Shown here piece by piece: positions 1 to 7,920 of a stretch of 64,000 bases of DNA. Source of the stretch: Edaphobacter lichenicola (lineage in GTDB: Bacteria > Acidobacteriota > Terriglobia > Terriglobales > Acidobacteriaceae); NCBI RefSeq assembly GCF_014201315.1, contig NZ_JACHDY010000005.1:248001-312000 (forward strand), written 5' to 3'. The position numbers and the translations under genes were made by a program. The notes beneath the pieces are model-generated. The model made no database searches. It was given only the letters and a program-made list of their open reading frames with translations, and was not told the origin of the DNA. How positions within the stretch are numbered: the stretch's first letter is position 1; each line of letters opens with the position of its first letter.

Positions 1-170
1 TGCAGAAAAAGTAAATCCAAAAAAGCTGGCGTATCTTTAAGCCCCCAAAAACACGCGGCGAAACACCACTCTCCCACCATCAATCCACCACAACCACACC
101 AGCAAAACACTACACCCAAAACCACCTTTTTCTCAAAACCCCCACAAAAAACACCAGCAAAACGGCAAAA
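1..170 (-). repeat. G/T-rich 3'-flanking repeat element, copy 1 (may continue past the left edge)
   Basis: Read on the minus strand, this stretch starts just after the stop codon of the DUF4442 gene. It shows TTTTGCTGGTGTTTT, then a block of GTGGTG-type words spaced about 10 bases apart, then a tract ending in AAAGATACGCC. The same order of words recurs at 34185-34341 and 45753-45921. No coding potential is evident. The left end of the window may cut the element. Its function is unknown. Confidence 0.6.
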
Positions 171-650
171 TTATCCCCCGCCACCATCCCGCATTTTTTT
201 TCTCTCCTCATGCGTTTTTTTCGTTGCGCAGTAGATCACCCGCTCCACCTCCGCGACCACTCCCCCCGCATCGTCCTTCACCTCCACCAAAAACCGAACA
301 TCCGTCCGCCCCTCCGCCTCCAACAACGCCCGAACCTCCTCCAATCGCTCCGCCGTCAGACGAAACTCTGCGCGAACCTGCCCCAATCCAGGCTTTTTGT
401 AACGTATCGAAGCCGCCTTATCCCAGACCACAAACTCCGGCCCCAGATTTGTAGCCAGCATAATCATGTAAAACGGGTCGGTCAGCGCGAACAGCGACCC
501 GCCAAACTGCACTCCCATATAGTTGCGATTCCACGGCCGCAGCGGCATCTCCACATCAATCGCGCGCAGATCCTTATCCAGCCGCGTCACCTTGATGCCC
601 GTCCCAAACAACGGCGGCCACCACCCGATATGGCGCAACCACCAGCTCAT
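171..650 (-). CDS. DUF4442 (hotdog-fold, thioesterase-like) protein
   Basis: The 159-residue protein resembles DUF4442-type hotdog proteins, which are related to acyl-CoA thioesterases. The N-terminal half contains the typical stretch around residues 36-60 (RPWNRNYMGVQFGGSLFALTD), where a helix packs into the hotdog sheet. No signal peptide is visible, so it should be cytoplasmic. Its ATG overlaps the stop codon of the upstream membrane-protein gene (ATGA), so it is translationally coupled as the last gene of the dacB operon. The C-terminal tail is Lys/Arg/Gly rich. The substrate is unknown, and a thioesterase activity is only inferred from the fold. Confidence 0.75.
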   Translation of the reverse strand: MSWWLRHIGWWPPLFGTGIKVTRLDKDLRAIDVEMPLRPWNRNYMGVQFGGSLFALTDPFYMIMLATNLGPEFVVWDKAASIRYKKPGLGQVRAEFRLTAERLEEVRALLEAEGRTDVRFLVEVKDDAGGVVAEVERVIYCATKKTHEERKKMRDGGGG

Positions 651-1024
651 CGCAACCTATCCCGAACTTCCGTTCTAACCAGGTAAAGAAAGAACACCAG
701 CGCAAACAATCCCTGCACCAGGAACGGCCCAGCGTGCGTCTTCTCAAACACAAACAGGTTCCCCAGACAGAGCGTCAGACACCCACCCAACACCAGCGCC
801 CAGCCCCAACGCCGCAGCCGCAGCAGCCCAAACACCCCCGCCGCCAGCAGCGTGCACAACGCCAGCACACCATACTTTCCCGCCCCCCCGCCAAACTTGC
901 CGTTCAATGCAGCGAACGCATTCACCATCGTCAGCACCAGCATGAACAGCGCGATCCCCGCCACTCCCGGCAACATTCCATGCGCCCGCGCTTCGAGCTT
1001 CTTTATCTCTTCCGGATCGCTCAT
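647..1024 (-). CDS. Small integral membrane protein, function unknown
   Basis: The 125-residue protein has about four hydrophobic segments (roughly residues 20-40, 50-67, 73-92 and 98-117) and a short charged cytoplasmic N-terminus. It is not recognised as a named family. It overlaps by four bases with both neighbours: the cytochrome c gene upstream and the DUF4442 gene downstream. Tight coupling inside one operon is therefore clear. Because the upstream partner is a lipoprotein cytochrome c, a role in a membrane redox module is conceivable, but nothing in the sequence shows it. Confidence 0.65.
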   Translation of the reverse strand: MSDPEEIKKLEARAHGMLPGVAGIALFMLVLTMVNAFAALNGKFGGGAGKYGVLALCTLLAAGVFGLLRLRRWGWALVLGGCLTLCLGNLFVFEKTHAGPFLVQGLFALVFFLYLVRTEVRDRLR

Positions 1025-1365
1025 AGAGTATGCAGATACGCCAGCAGGTCGTCGAGATCCTGCGGATCCAGCGTACTCCCCTGTGCCGGCATCAGGTTGC
1101 GCCCATGCACAATCGTCGCGGTCATGCGCTCATCATTCGCCGGCGCACCACTCGGCAGATAAGGTTTCTTGAAGACGCCAATCAGCGCCGGCCCGTGCAG
1201 CGCCGCATCCTTGCGGTCATAGTGGCACTGCGCACAATGCGCCTCGTACACCGCGTGTCCATGCATCTGCTGCGCATTCAAATCCGCCAGCGGAGTAGGT
1301 GGCGCTATCGACTTGCATCCCACAACCACTCCCAACAAAATCAACAAAGAAAAAGCCCGAATCAT
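1021..1365 (-). CDS. Lipoprotein c-type cytochrome
   Basis: The 114-residue protein starts with a lipoprotein signal (hydrophobic stretch then VVGCKS, with Cys17 as the lipidation site). It has a single heme-binding motif CAQCH near residues 44-48 and a likely axial methionine in NLMPAQG near residue 90. This is the layout of a class I mono-heme cytochrome c anchored at the outer face of a membrane. It would carry electrons in the periplasm; the donor and acceptor are not identifiable. It overlaps the downstream membrane-protein gene by four bases and follows dacB by 29 bases. Confidence 0.85.
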   Translation of the reverse strand: MIRAFSLLILLGVVVGCKSIAPPTPLADLNAQQMHGHAVYEAHCAQCHYDRKDAALHGPALIGVFKKPYLPSGAPANDERMTATIVHGRNLMPAQGSTLDPQDLDDLLAYLHTL

Positions 1366-1394
1366 CCTCTCATTCTCTCATCCATCTTTCGAAA

Positions 1395-3071
1395 TCAATT
1401 CGCTGCCGCAATCGCCTCCACGATCTTGTCCATCACCTCGCGGTCTGCATGAACCTGCGGCAGATGATTCCCCACCATGATCGAAAAGATCACCATCCGC
1501 CCACTCGCACACTCCACATACCCACTCAAAGCCCGCGCCTCCCCCAGCGTCCCCGTCTTCGCAAACACCTTCCCCATCAGCGAAGCCTTCGTAAATCGCC
1601 CCTCCAGCGACCCATCCACTCCGCCAACAGGCAGGCTGCTCTTCCAGTCAGCAAACCACGTCTGCCCGCTCGCATACTGCAGCAACCGCGCCGTCGCCCG
1701 CGGCGTCACCAAATCATGCCCGCTCAACCCCGACCCATCGAGGAAGGCGAAATCATCCTTATCGACACCCGCGTTCACAAGAAACTCCCGCACCACCCGC
1801 GCCCCTTGCGCGATCGTCCCATCTCTTCCACGCGCCAGGCCAAGTTGCCGAAGCAACAACTCCGCATGCAGATTCTGGCTCTCCTTATTCGTCACTACGA
1901 CATCCTCAGAAAGCGCAGCGGACGCGTGACTCGCCAGAGTCCTCTCCTCTCCCGTAGCAGCTATTCCAAAAGCCGCATCATCCGCCGGTTCAATCCTCTG
2001 CTGCGGCGACACCTCCTTCGTGGCAGCATCCACAACCGCGCCCGACTCGCGACTGAAGCTCTCCGTATCCAGCAACACCCGATGCCGCGCCCTGGCCTCT
2101 CCGGTCACATGAACCCCGCGAGCCTCCAGCATTCCCTTCAGCGCTATCGCCGCATACGCCGCCGGATCCTGAATCGCAATCTCCTCCACATCCGGCCGCC
2201 CGTGCAAACCAATCGCTCCGTATATTCGCAACACCTTGGACCCAGGAGCGCGTTCCATCTGCACCGTGCTCCCACTCTTCGCCGCTCCAGTAGTCATTGC
2301 AACATCCAGCGTGTAATAAGGCATCGCCGGATCGATCACCACACTCGCCGGCGCACCCACCGCATCTCCGGGTGTCACCGTTACCTTGATTTGGTTATCG
2401 TTGATCGACAGAGCCGACACCGGTGCGCCATATCCCCACACGGCATCGTCGATGGCCCAGTCCTGCGCATAAGGCTCCCAGGGAAACACTGTGTCGTCCC
2501 CAATCACATCTCCCCGCAGACTCTTCAGTCCCGTCGCCGCGATCTGGTCCGCCATCTCCTCCAGATACCGCAACGGAGCAGGGCCTGACTCCGACGCATC
2601 GGGCTTCTGCCCGGGCACCGGCGCCACATACGGCAAGACGCGGCCCGACAGATTCGCATCTCCGTTTCCGATTAGCACGAGATGTCCCGTCAGCTTTCCA
2701 CCATCGCCAAAAACTCCGCGCGCCAGCACCTTCGTCTGGTAGGTCGTCTTCGCTCCCAGCAGAGCCATCGCCGCTGCAGTAGTAAACAACTTCGCATTAC
2801 TAGCCGGCTGAAAGAGCTGTCCTTCGTTCAACGAATAGATCGGTGCGCCGTCCATTGCTACTACTGCAATGCCCCAGTGATCCCGCGCCACCGCGATCTC
2901 CTCCAACAACCCGGCAATCGTCTGTGCCAACTCTGTGCAAGACCCGCTCCGGCCAACCTTCCCCACGACAGATTCATCACATCCAACGCTCTGTGTCTGT
3001 GCCCAGAGCGTTGGAGTGCACACCACAACCCCGAGCAGCCAAGCAGCACCCCGTTCCGAAAGCCTCACCAT
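1395..3071 (-). CDS. dacB: D-alanyl-D-alanine carboxypeptidase/endopeptidase (PBP4 family)
   Basis: This 558-residue exported serine peptidase belongs to family S13 and trims or cleaves peptide cross-links in peptidoglycan. A signal peptide ends at about residue 25 (TLWAQ). The three catalytic motifs are intact: SNAK (Ser91, Lys94), SQN (Ser398, Asn400) and KTG (Lys505-Gly507). The family signature DGSGLS lies between the last two. The insert between the first two motifs is long, as is normal for DacB. It heads the minus-strand operon and is divergent from folP; the 230-base gap between them contains a palindromic repeat, so regulation from that region may be affected by it. Confidence 0.93.
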   Translation of the reverse strand: MVRLSERGAAWLLGVVVCTPTLWAQTQSVGCDESVVGKVGRSGSCTELAQTIAGLLEEIAVARDHWGIAVVAMDGAPIYSLNEGQLFQPASNAKLFTTAAAMALLGAKTTYQTKVLARGVFGDGGKLTGHLVLIGNGDANLSGRVLPYVAPVPGQKPDASESGPAPLRYLEEMADQIAATGLKSLRGDVIGDDTVFPWEPYAQDWAIDDAVWGYGAPVSALSINDNQIKVTVTPGDAVGAPASVVIDPAMPYYTLDVAMTTGAAKSGSTVQMERAPGSKVLRIYGAIGLHGRPDVEEIAIQDPAAYAAIALKGMLEARGVHVTGEARARHRVLLDTESFSRESGAVVDAATKEVSPQQRIEPADDAAFGIAATGEERTLASHASAALSEDVVVTNKESQNLHAELLLRQLGLARGRDGTIAQGARVVREFLVNAGVDKDDFAFLDGSGLSGHDLVTPRATARLLQYASGQTWFADWKSSLPVGGVDGSLEGRFTKASLMGKVFAKTGTLGEARALSGYVECASGRMVIFSIMVGNHLPQVHADREVMDKIVEAIAAAN

Positions 3072-3105
3072 CCGCGCAGTCTAGCATCCTCTTTCCAAGG
3101 CCTCG

Positions 3106-3285
3106 TGTCCTGCCGGACGGGCCCACTTACGCGTGGGGCGATCACTTCGTGACGGGTATACCCCTTCGGTTGGCGCTCCCGTCGGTCGCAAGGAAGATTA
3201 TGCCGACCAAGGGGAGGACCACGCGAAGCTCTAACAAGGCGTGTGAACGCCCGCCGCCCGCGCAGTGGGCCTGTCCGGCAGGACA
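3106..3285. repeat. Long palindromic repeat element, copy 1
   Basis: The copy is bounded by TGTCCTGCCGGACGGGC on the left and its near complement CTGTCCGGCAGGACA on the right. Inside are smaller inverted repeats: TCACTTCGTGA, a central GGTCG/CGACC pair, and GCGTGTGAACGC. It occupies most of the divergent dacB-folP intergenic region. Related copies lie at 4232-4426, 17073-17266 and 40598-40721. There is no coding capacity that fits a gene. Confidence 0.85.
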
Positions 3286-3303
3286 GACAGCTAAAATCCA
3301 ACC

Positions 3304-4224
3304 ATGCCCTTCACCCGTCGCACCCATCACGACTGGCACCTCCGCACCCGCATCCTCCCACTCGGCGCGCGAACCGTCATCATGGGCATCCTCAACGTCA
3401 CGCCCGACTCCTTCTCCGACGGTGGCTACTTCTACTCTCACCAACACGCCCCCGAGCGAGCCCTCGCCCAGGCACTGAAGATGCTCGAAGAAGGCGCCGA
3501 GATCCTCGATATAGGCGGAGAATCCACCCGTCCCAACGCCACGCAGCTCTCCGCAGACGAAGAACAATCCCGCATCCTCCCCGTCCTCGAATCCATCCTC
3601 AAAGAAAAACCCGGCACCCTCCTCTCCATCGACACCTTCCACGCCACCACCGCTCGCCGTGCCCTCGAAGCCGGAGCCGAGATCATCAACGACGTCAGTG
3701 GTCACCTCTGGGACCCCGATATGTCCAAAACCTGCGCCCAGTCAGGTTGCGGAGCCATTCTCATGCACACCCGAGGCCGCCCCCAGGAGTGGCCGAGTCT
3801 TCCCCCACTGGCGCCCGAAGCAGTCCTGCCTCTGATTCTCACCGGCCTAGCCGAGCGCCTCGAATCCGCGACCGCAGCGGGCGTCCAACGCAACAAGATC
3901 GTCCTCGACCCAGGCTTCGGCTTCGGCAAACGCCTCGACGAAAACTATCCACTTCTGGCGCACTTCGACCAACTCAACCGGTTCGATCTACCAATCCTTG
4001 CCGGCATCTCGCGCAAGGGCTTTCTCGCCCACACTCTGGCCCAAAGCCCCAGCCTGTCGGTTCTTCTCGAAGGCGCAACCCCTTCGATGGACGACCGCCT
4101 TCAGGCCTCCACCGCAGCCAACGTAGCGGCCATCCTCGCTGGAGCGCGCATCCTCCGTACCCATGACGTCCGCCCTACCGTCGAAGCTGCCGCCATCGCG
4201 GATCAGATCCTCGCTGCGCATTAA
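3304..4224 (+). CDS. folP: Dihydropteroate synthase
   Basis: The 306-residue TIM-barrel enzyme condenses 6-hydroxymethyl-dihydropterin diphosphate with p-aminobenzoate in folate synthesis and is the target of sulfonamides. The first pterin-binding signature MGILNVTPDSFSDGG is at about residue 28. The second, ILDIGGESTRPNA, follows at about residue 67. A DPGFGFGK motif and a SRKGF motif complete the active site. It is somewhat longer than the roughly 280-residue norm because of a short N-terminal extension. The start is the first ATG after the palindromic repeat; no strong ribosome binding site is visible. It is followed by a second palindromic repeat and then frr. Confidence 0.95.
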   Translation: MPFTRRTHHDWHLRTRILPLGARTVIMGILNVTPDSFSDGGYFYSHQHAPERALAQALKMLEEGAEILDIGGESTRPNATQLSADEEQSRILPVLESILKEKPGTLLSIDTFHATTARRALEAGAEIINDVSGHLWDPDMSKTCAQSGCGAILMHTRGRPQEWPSLPPLAPEAVLPLILTGLAERLESATAAGVQRNKIVLDPGFGFGKRLDENYPLLAHFDQLNRFDLPILAGISRKGFLAHTLAQSPSLSVLLEGATPSMDDRLQASTAANVAAILAGARILRTHDVRPTVEAAAIADQILAAH

Positions 4225-4231
4225 AGATGTC

Positions 4232-4426
4232 TGTCCTGCCGGACGGGCCCACTGCGCGTGGGGCGGTCACTTCGTGACACGTGTACCGGTCACGGCAGGA
4301 TGAACCTCGACGGTTCTCCCGTTGGTCGAAATCAACTTTCCCTCCGACCAACGGGAGGACCACGCGAAGCTCTAAAAAGGCGTGTGAACGCCCGCTCCAC
4401 GCGCAGTGGGCCCGTCCGGCAGGACA
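4232..4426. repeat. Long palindromic repeat element, copy 2
   Basis: This is the best-preserved copy. The terminal inverted repeats match for about 30 bases, starting TGTCCTGCCGGACGGGCC. Internal hairpins are GTCACTTCGTGAC, a long central pair CCCGTTGGTCG/CGACCAACGGG, and GGCGTGTGAACGCC. Folded as RNA or single-stranded DNA it would form a terminal stem closing several side hairpins. It begins 8 bases after the folP stop codon and ends 83 bases before frr. Confidence 0.88.
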
Positions 4427-4509
4427 CGGCGCCAAGCAGGTTTTCACGGCTAGCCTCGCATGGTGGAGCGCGTCTCTGTAAAATATCGGATGGCAGTGGA
4501 GGAGAACGT

Positions 4510-5094
4510 ATGGCATCGGCAATGGCAGGGATCGAGGCGTTAAAAGGTACGCATCAGCAGCTGAAGGCGAAGATGGAGAGCACGGTCGAAGACTTCCGTG
4601 GACATCTGCTGTCGGCGCGGACGGGGCGGGCAAATGTGCACATGCTCGACCAGATCAAAGTGGATTACTACGGCACGGATACCCCGGTGGCCCAGATGGG
4701 GCAGGTCTCTACGCCCGAGCCGACGCTGATCCTTGTGCAGCCTTATGACGCCGGGATGGTATCGGCGATCGAGAAGGCGATTCGCACTTCGGGAACGGGG
4801 CTGAATCCGATGACCGATGGCAAGGTGATTCGCGTGCCGGTGCCCCCGATGACCGAGGAGCGGCGCAAGGATGTGGTGAAGCAGTTGAACAAGACGCTGG
4901 AGGACCATAAGACTGCGATCCGCAACATTCGTCGCGATGGAAACGACCAGATCAAGAAGGCCGCGAAGGACAAGCTGATCTCGGCCGATGATGAAAAGCG
5001 GGCGAACGAAGAGGTTCAGCAGCTGACCGACGTGGAGATCAAGCGAGTGGAAGAGCTGTTCAAGGCAAAGGAAAAAGAGATCATGACGGTCTGA
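4510..5094 (+). CDS. frr: Ribosome recycling factor
   Basis: The 194-residue protein, with EF-G, splits post-termination ribosomes. It has the family layout: a three-helix-bundle domain beginning at AGIEALKGTHQQLKAKM, and conserved segments RTGRANVHMLD, VRVPVPPMTEERR-type and NIRRDGND. An open frame extends further upstream through the palindromic repeat. ATG 4510 is chosen because GGAGGAG lies directly before it and because the family begins here; ATG 4522 is the alternative. The length is close to the usual 185 residues. Confidence 0.95.
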   Translation: MASAMAGIEALKGTHQQLKAKMESTVEDFRGHLLSARTGRANVHMLDQIKVDYYGTDTPVAQMGQVSTPEPTLILVQPYDAGMVSAIEKAIRTSGTGLNPMTDGKVIRVPVPPMTEERRKDVVKQLNKTLEDHKTAIRNIRRDGNDQIKKAAKDKLISADDEKRANEEVQQLTDVEIKRVEELFKAKEKEIMTV

Positions 5095-5124
5095 GCGTCT
5101 TCAGACTTTGAGATCGGACGGCCT

Positions 5125-5355
5125 TCACTGTAGCTGGTGGAGGTCGTTTTCTTGTGGGCGGGCTGATCGTGTTGGACCTGAATCTTCGTCGCGGACGAGT
5201 CGCCTTCGTTCTCCGCGGTCTTTGACCAGAACTCGCTGCTTACAGGTGGAGCAGATCCACGGAAAGTAGCCGAAGAAGGGGAGGACACTGCCCTCGAGGA
5301 GTCCGACGCGTTTTGTGCGCGAGAGCTTGCCGTAGTGGCATTTTGTGCATTGCAT
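5125..5355 (-). CDS. Small zinc-ribbon-like protein
   Basis: The 76-residue protein begins MQCTKCHYGKL and has a second CSTC pair near residues 35-38, giving two CxxC knuckles typical of a zinc ribbon. Between them lies a hydrophobic segment (LPFFGYFPWI). The C-terminal 25 residues are charged and low in structure. The function is not recognisable; nucleic-acid or protein binding is possible. It is convergent with frr. A GGAG lies 13 bases upstream of the ATG. This is a plausible gene, but short. Confidence 0.5.
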   Translation of the reverse strand: MQCTKCHYGKLSRTKRVGLLEGSVLPFFGYFPWICSTCKQRVLVKDRGERRRLVRDEDSGPTRSARPQENDLHQLQ

Positions 5356-5508
5356 TGGTGTCTCGTGTCTCCGTTAGGCTCGCCTTGCACAGCCACACGC
5401 TAGTAAGAGGTACGGCGGACGGCTTGGGTTGGATTGCCGGGCCCTCAATTTTTGAGGCGCGGTTTGGATACCGAAAACTAATAAATTGAGAGTGCGGCAC
5501 ATGTTCGA

Positions 5509-6036
5509 TTGGGCGTGAGTTTCAAAGCTTTAATGCTTTCGGGATCTGCGCCGATGATTGGATCAGCCGTTCTCGCTTCGCGGGATGGGCACGATCTCTG
5601 GGAGGCGGGCGTGGACAAGTTCGAGGGTCAAGTCGATAGCCAGTTCGATGGCCATGCGGAGCAGGAAGAGCAGAAGGATCAGAAGGAGCGGCGAAGTGTT
5701 GCGGTGGAGGGAATCGTCGAGCGGCGGGAGCATACGCGCTACGCCGTAGATGCGTGGGCCGAGGTGATGGTGAAGGATGGAACGATGCTGTTTCGCGGGC
5801 GGGTGCTCGATGTGAGTCAGGGTGGGTGCTACATCGAAACAGAAGCCCGTCTGCGACTAACTCCGGGCACGCCGGTGGAGATTATCTTTCGGGCGCATGA
5901 CCGTGTGCTACGGTGCGAAGGGACCAGCAGGATGGTGAGGACGCGCGGGGCGGGTTTCTTGTTCGAGATGATGAGCGCCAAGGTGCGGACTGAGCTGGAG
6001 GGGTTGATCGCGGAGCTTAGTGGCGAGCGAGGATAG
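5509..6036 (+). CDS. PilZ domain protein (putative c-di-GMP receptor)
   Basis: The 175-residue protein has a C-terminal PilZ domain from about residue 70. RREHTRYAV supplies the arginine-rich c-di-GMP contact (RxxxR type), followed by DVSQGGCYIETE, which matches the D/NxSxxG motif. Both halves of the binding signature are therefore present, and c-di-GMP binding is likely. The N-terminal 65 residues are acidic and low in complexity. The longest frame uses TTG at 5509; ATG at 5533 is the alternative start. It is alone in its orientation, so its target system cannot be deduced from the neighbours. Confidence 0.8.
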   Translation: MGVSFKALMLSGSAPMIGSAVLASRDGHDLWEAGVDKFEGQVDSQFDGHAEQEEQKDQKERRSVAVEGIVERREHTRYAVDAWAEVMVKDGTMLFRGRVLDVSQGGCYIETEARLRLTPGTPVEIIFRAHDRVLRCEGTSRMVRTRGAGFLFEMMSAKVRTELEGLIAELSGERG

Positions 6037-6048
6037 CGCTTACGGTAG

Positions 6049-6516
6049 CTACGTGGTGTGGTCGATGACGATCTTCCAGCCGTCGGTCGTCTTTTCGAAG
6101 ACGAGGGAGAAGATGCCTCCGGCGTTGCCGCCATCTTTTTTGCCGCGGTCAAGATGATACTTGCCGATGCAGACGGCGAAGTTTTCATCGAGCGTGTGGA
6201 CCTCGAGATCGGAGAAGGTGAGGTTGCCCATGGCGGCGCGGCTGGGGTAGTCGCGCTTGTACTGATCGAGCAGGCCAGCGTAGCCGCGGGAGATCTGGTG
6301 AGTGATGAAGAGAGTGTCGGGGGAGTCTTTGTAGCCGCTGGCGAAGGCGGTGAGATCGCCGCGATTCCAGGCAGCCTCCTGGGCGAGGAGGACCTTGATA
6401 ACGTCGAGCTCCTGGCGGGTGGCTGTGTGGAGTGGCTCGGTCTGTGCGGGTAGGGTGACCGGCGCGAGAAGGACGAGGAAGACGGCAGCAAGGCGGAGAG
6501 AGGAACGCAGTGGCAT
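6049..6516 (-). CDS. Secreted SnoaL/DUF4440-like (NTF2-fold) protein
   Basis: The 155-residue protein has a signal peptide (MPLRSSLRLAAVFLVLLAPV, cleavage near LPAQ). It continues as a small alpha+beta NTF2-like domain of the DUF4440/SnoaL type: a helix AAWNRGDLTAFASGY, then strands ending in DGWKIVIDHT. The open frame extends 85 codons further upstream without signal-peptide features, so ATG 6516 is chosen. Such domains usually bind small ligands or act as simple isomerases. No catalytic residue can be assigned here. A second protein of similar fold is at 27317-27775. Confidence 0.78.
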   Translation of the reverse strand: MPLRSSLRLAAVFLVLLAPVTLPAQTEPLHTATRQELDVIKVLLAQEAAWNRGDLTAFASGYKDSPDTLFITHQISRGYAGLLDQYKRDYPSRAAMGNLTFSDLEVHTLDENFAVCIGKYHLDRGKKDGGNAGGIFSLVFEKTTDGWKIVIDHTT

Positions 6517-6724
6517 GAGGAACCTCGAAGGAAAAGCTGTCTGGTTTGGCGTTGCTTCGTGTGTTTGCTTCCTAGGACGCCGTGTCAGGTTGAATTGATA
6601 GTAGCCGATGTGGGTGAAGGATTCCGCGGCCGGATTGTCTACGGTAACTGTCTGTGCACCCTTCGGATAGTCTTCGATCTGTCTTCGGAGAGTAAGGGAA
6701 TTGCCGGTTATCGTTTGACAAAGG

Positions 6725-7914
6725 ATGTTGATGACAAGATCGAACTTACAGCGATTGCCGGGGCTGGACACGTTGCGGGCGGCTGCGATCGTGGCTGTAA
6801 TGTCGTATCACCTGAAATCATCTCTTCCGGAGAGCATGGCAGTTGTTGCGCAGTTTGGCTGGATGGGTGTCGACCTGTTCTTTGTGTTGAGCGGGTATCT
6901 GATCGGGATGCAGCTGCTGAAGCCCTACGCGTCTGGCGATCGGCCTTCGATTCGGAGTTTTTACCGTCGGAGAGCCTATCGGATTCTTCCCGCGTATCTT
7001 CTTGTTTTGTGGATCTATCTTGTGTTTCCTGCATGGCGGGAGTCTCCGGTGCTGCCCCCCTATGGCAGTTTTTGACGTTCACGGTCAATCTGTTCTTCGT
7101 CGACTTTAGCCAACATGCTTTTTCGCATGTCTGGTCGCTATGTGTGGAGGAGCATTTTTATCTGGTGCTTCCGCTATTGGTGATCTGGTTGATGCGAAGG
7201 CCGTCTTTGCGCAGGACGGTCTTTGTCATCGGTGGCGTGATTCTGTTTGGGATCTGCTTTCGTGGCTACAAGCTGCTTCCTCTGATTGCGCCGCCGGGAT
7301 GGAGTGGACGCGAGGTGCCGGACGACTTCGGGATTTTTTACTACCGCTATCTGTACTACCCAACGTACTCGCGGCTGGATGGACTGGTGGTTGGGGTGAC
7401 GTTGGCGCTGGTGCGGATCTTCCGGCCGGAATGGTGGTCCTGGCTGGCGCGCAGAGGTCATGCGGCGATGGTTGCAGGGATCGCGCTTACAGGGGCGGTC
7501 TGCTGGATGTTTCGAGACGATGCGATGGCCGATGCGACGAAGATTGCGGCGTGGGGGACGGTAATTGGATTCCCGCTGCTCGCGGTTGGGTTGGGTTTGC
7601 TGGTGGTTTCGAGCGTTAGCCGCGATGGGTGGCTGAGCAGGTTTTCAGTGCCTGGGTCGCGTTTGCTGGCTACGCTCGCATTCAGTCTTTATCTGACGCA
7701 TAAAGAAGTCGCGCATCTGGATCGCAGCTACCTGCCCTCACTCACAGCCTCTCCGGATTGGAAGACGGTGGTCGTTTATGCGGTGACGTGCCTGGTGGCG
7801 GCTGGTGTGTTGTACGGATTGGTGGAGCGCCCGTTCATGGTGCTTCGGGATCGCTTCGAACGGCGAGCTGCAGAAAGAGTCGATGCGGAGATGCTTCGTG
7901 AGCCGGCTTTGTAG
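6725..7914 (+). pseudogene. Frameshifted acyltransferase family 3 membrane protein
   Basis: Two frames together make one acyltransferase of the OatA/NodX type (PF01757), which O-acylates sugars at the membrane. Frame A (6725-7075) carries the start, RLPGLDTLRAAAIV, the likely catalytic histidine in SYHL, and VDLFFVLSGYLIG. It then stops at TGA 7073. The frame beginning around 7072 continues exactly where homologues would, with HVWSLCVEEHFYLVLPLL and many membrane segments, to SLYLTH and the end at 7914. The break falls on a run of five T (7069-7073) just after a run of six C. One missing T would restore a protein of about 396 residues. It is either a real pseudogene, a slippage site or an assembly error. 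Confidence 0.8.
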
Positions 7915-7920
7915 CGGCAG

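Noticed and set aside
210..686. Open frame on the plus strand over the DUF4442 gene
   Set aside because: The product is His/Arg/Pro-rich as expected from the reverse strand of a GC-rich gene, and the minus-strand frame has a recognisable hotdog fold.
1299..2588. 429-codon plus-strand frame opposite dacB
   Set aside because: The Arg/His/Pro-rich product has no domain, while the minus-strand DacB has all three catalytic motifs.
3142..3705. Minus-strand frame across palindromic copy 1 into folP
   Set aside because: It reads through the repeat and the reverse of folP, giving Gly/Glu/Val-rich low-complexity protein.
3106..4426. CRISPR array formed by the repeated TGTCCTGCC blocks
   Set aside because: The copies are large palindromes separated by whole genes, not short direct repeats with uniform spacers, and there are no cas genes.
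4258..4509. Upstream extension of the frr frame
   Set aside because: It lies in the palindromic repeat; frr has a good ribosome binding site at ATG 4510 and the family starts there.
7055..7075. Programmed -1 frameshift in the acyltransferase gene
   Set aside because: The T run does not form a standard X XXY YYZ heptamer and no downstream stem is evident; a plain indel is simpler.
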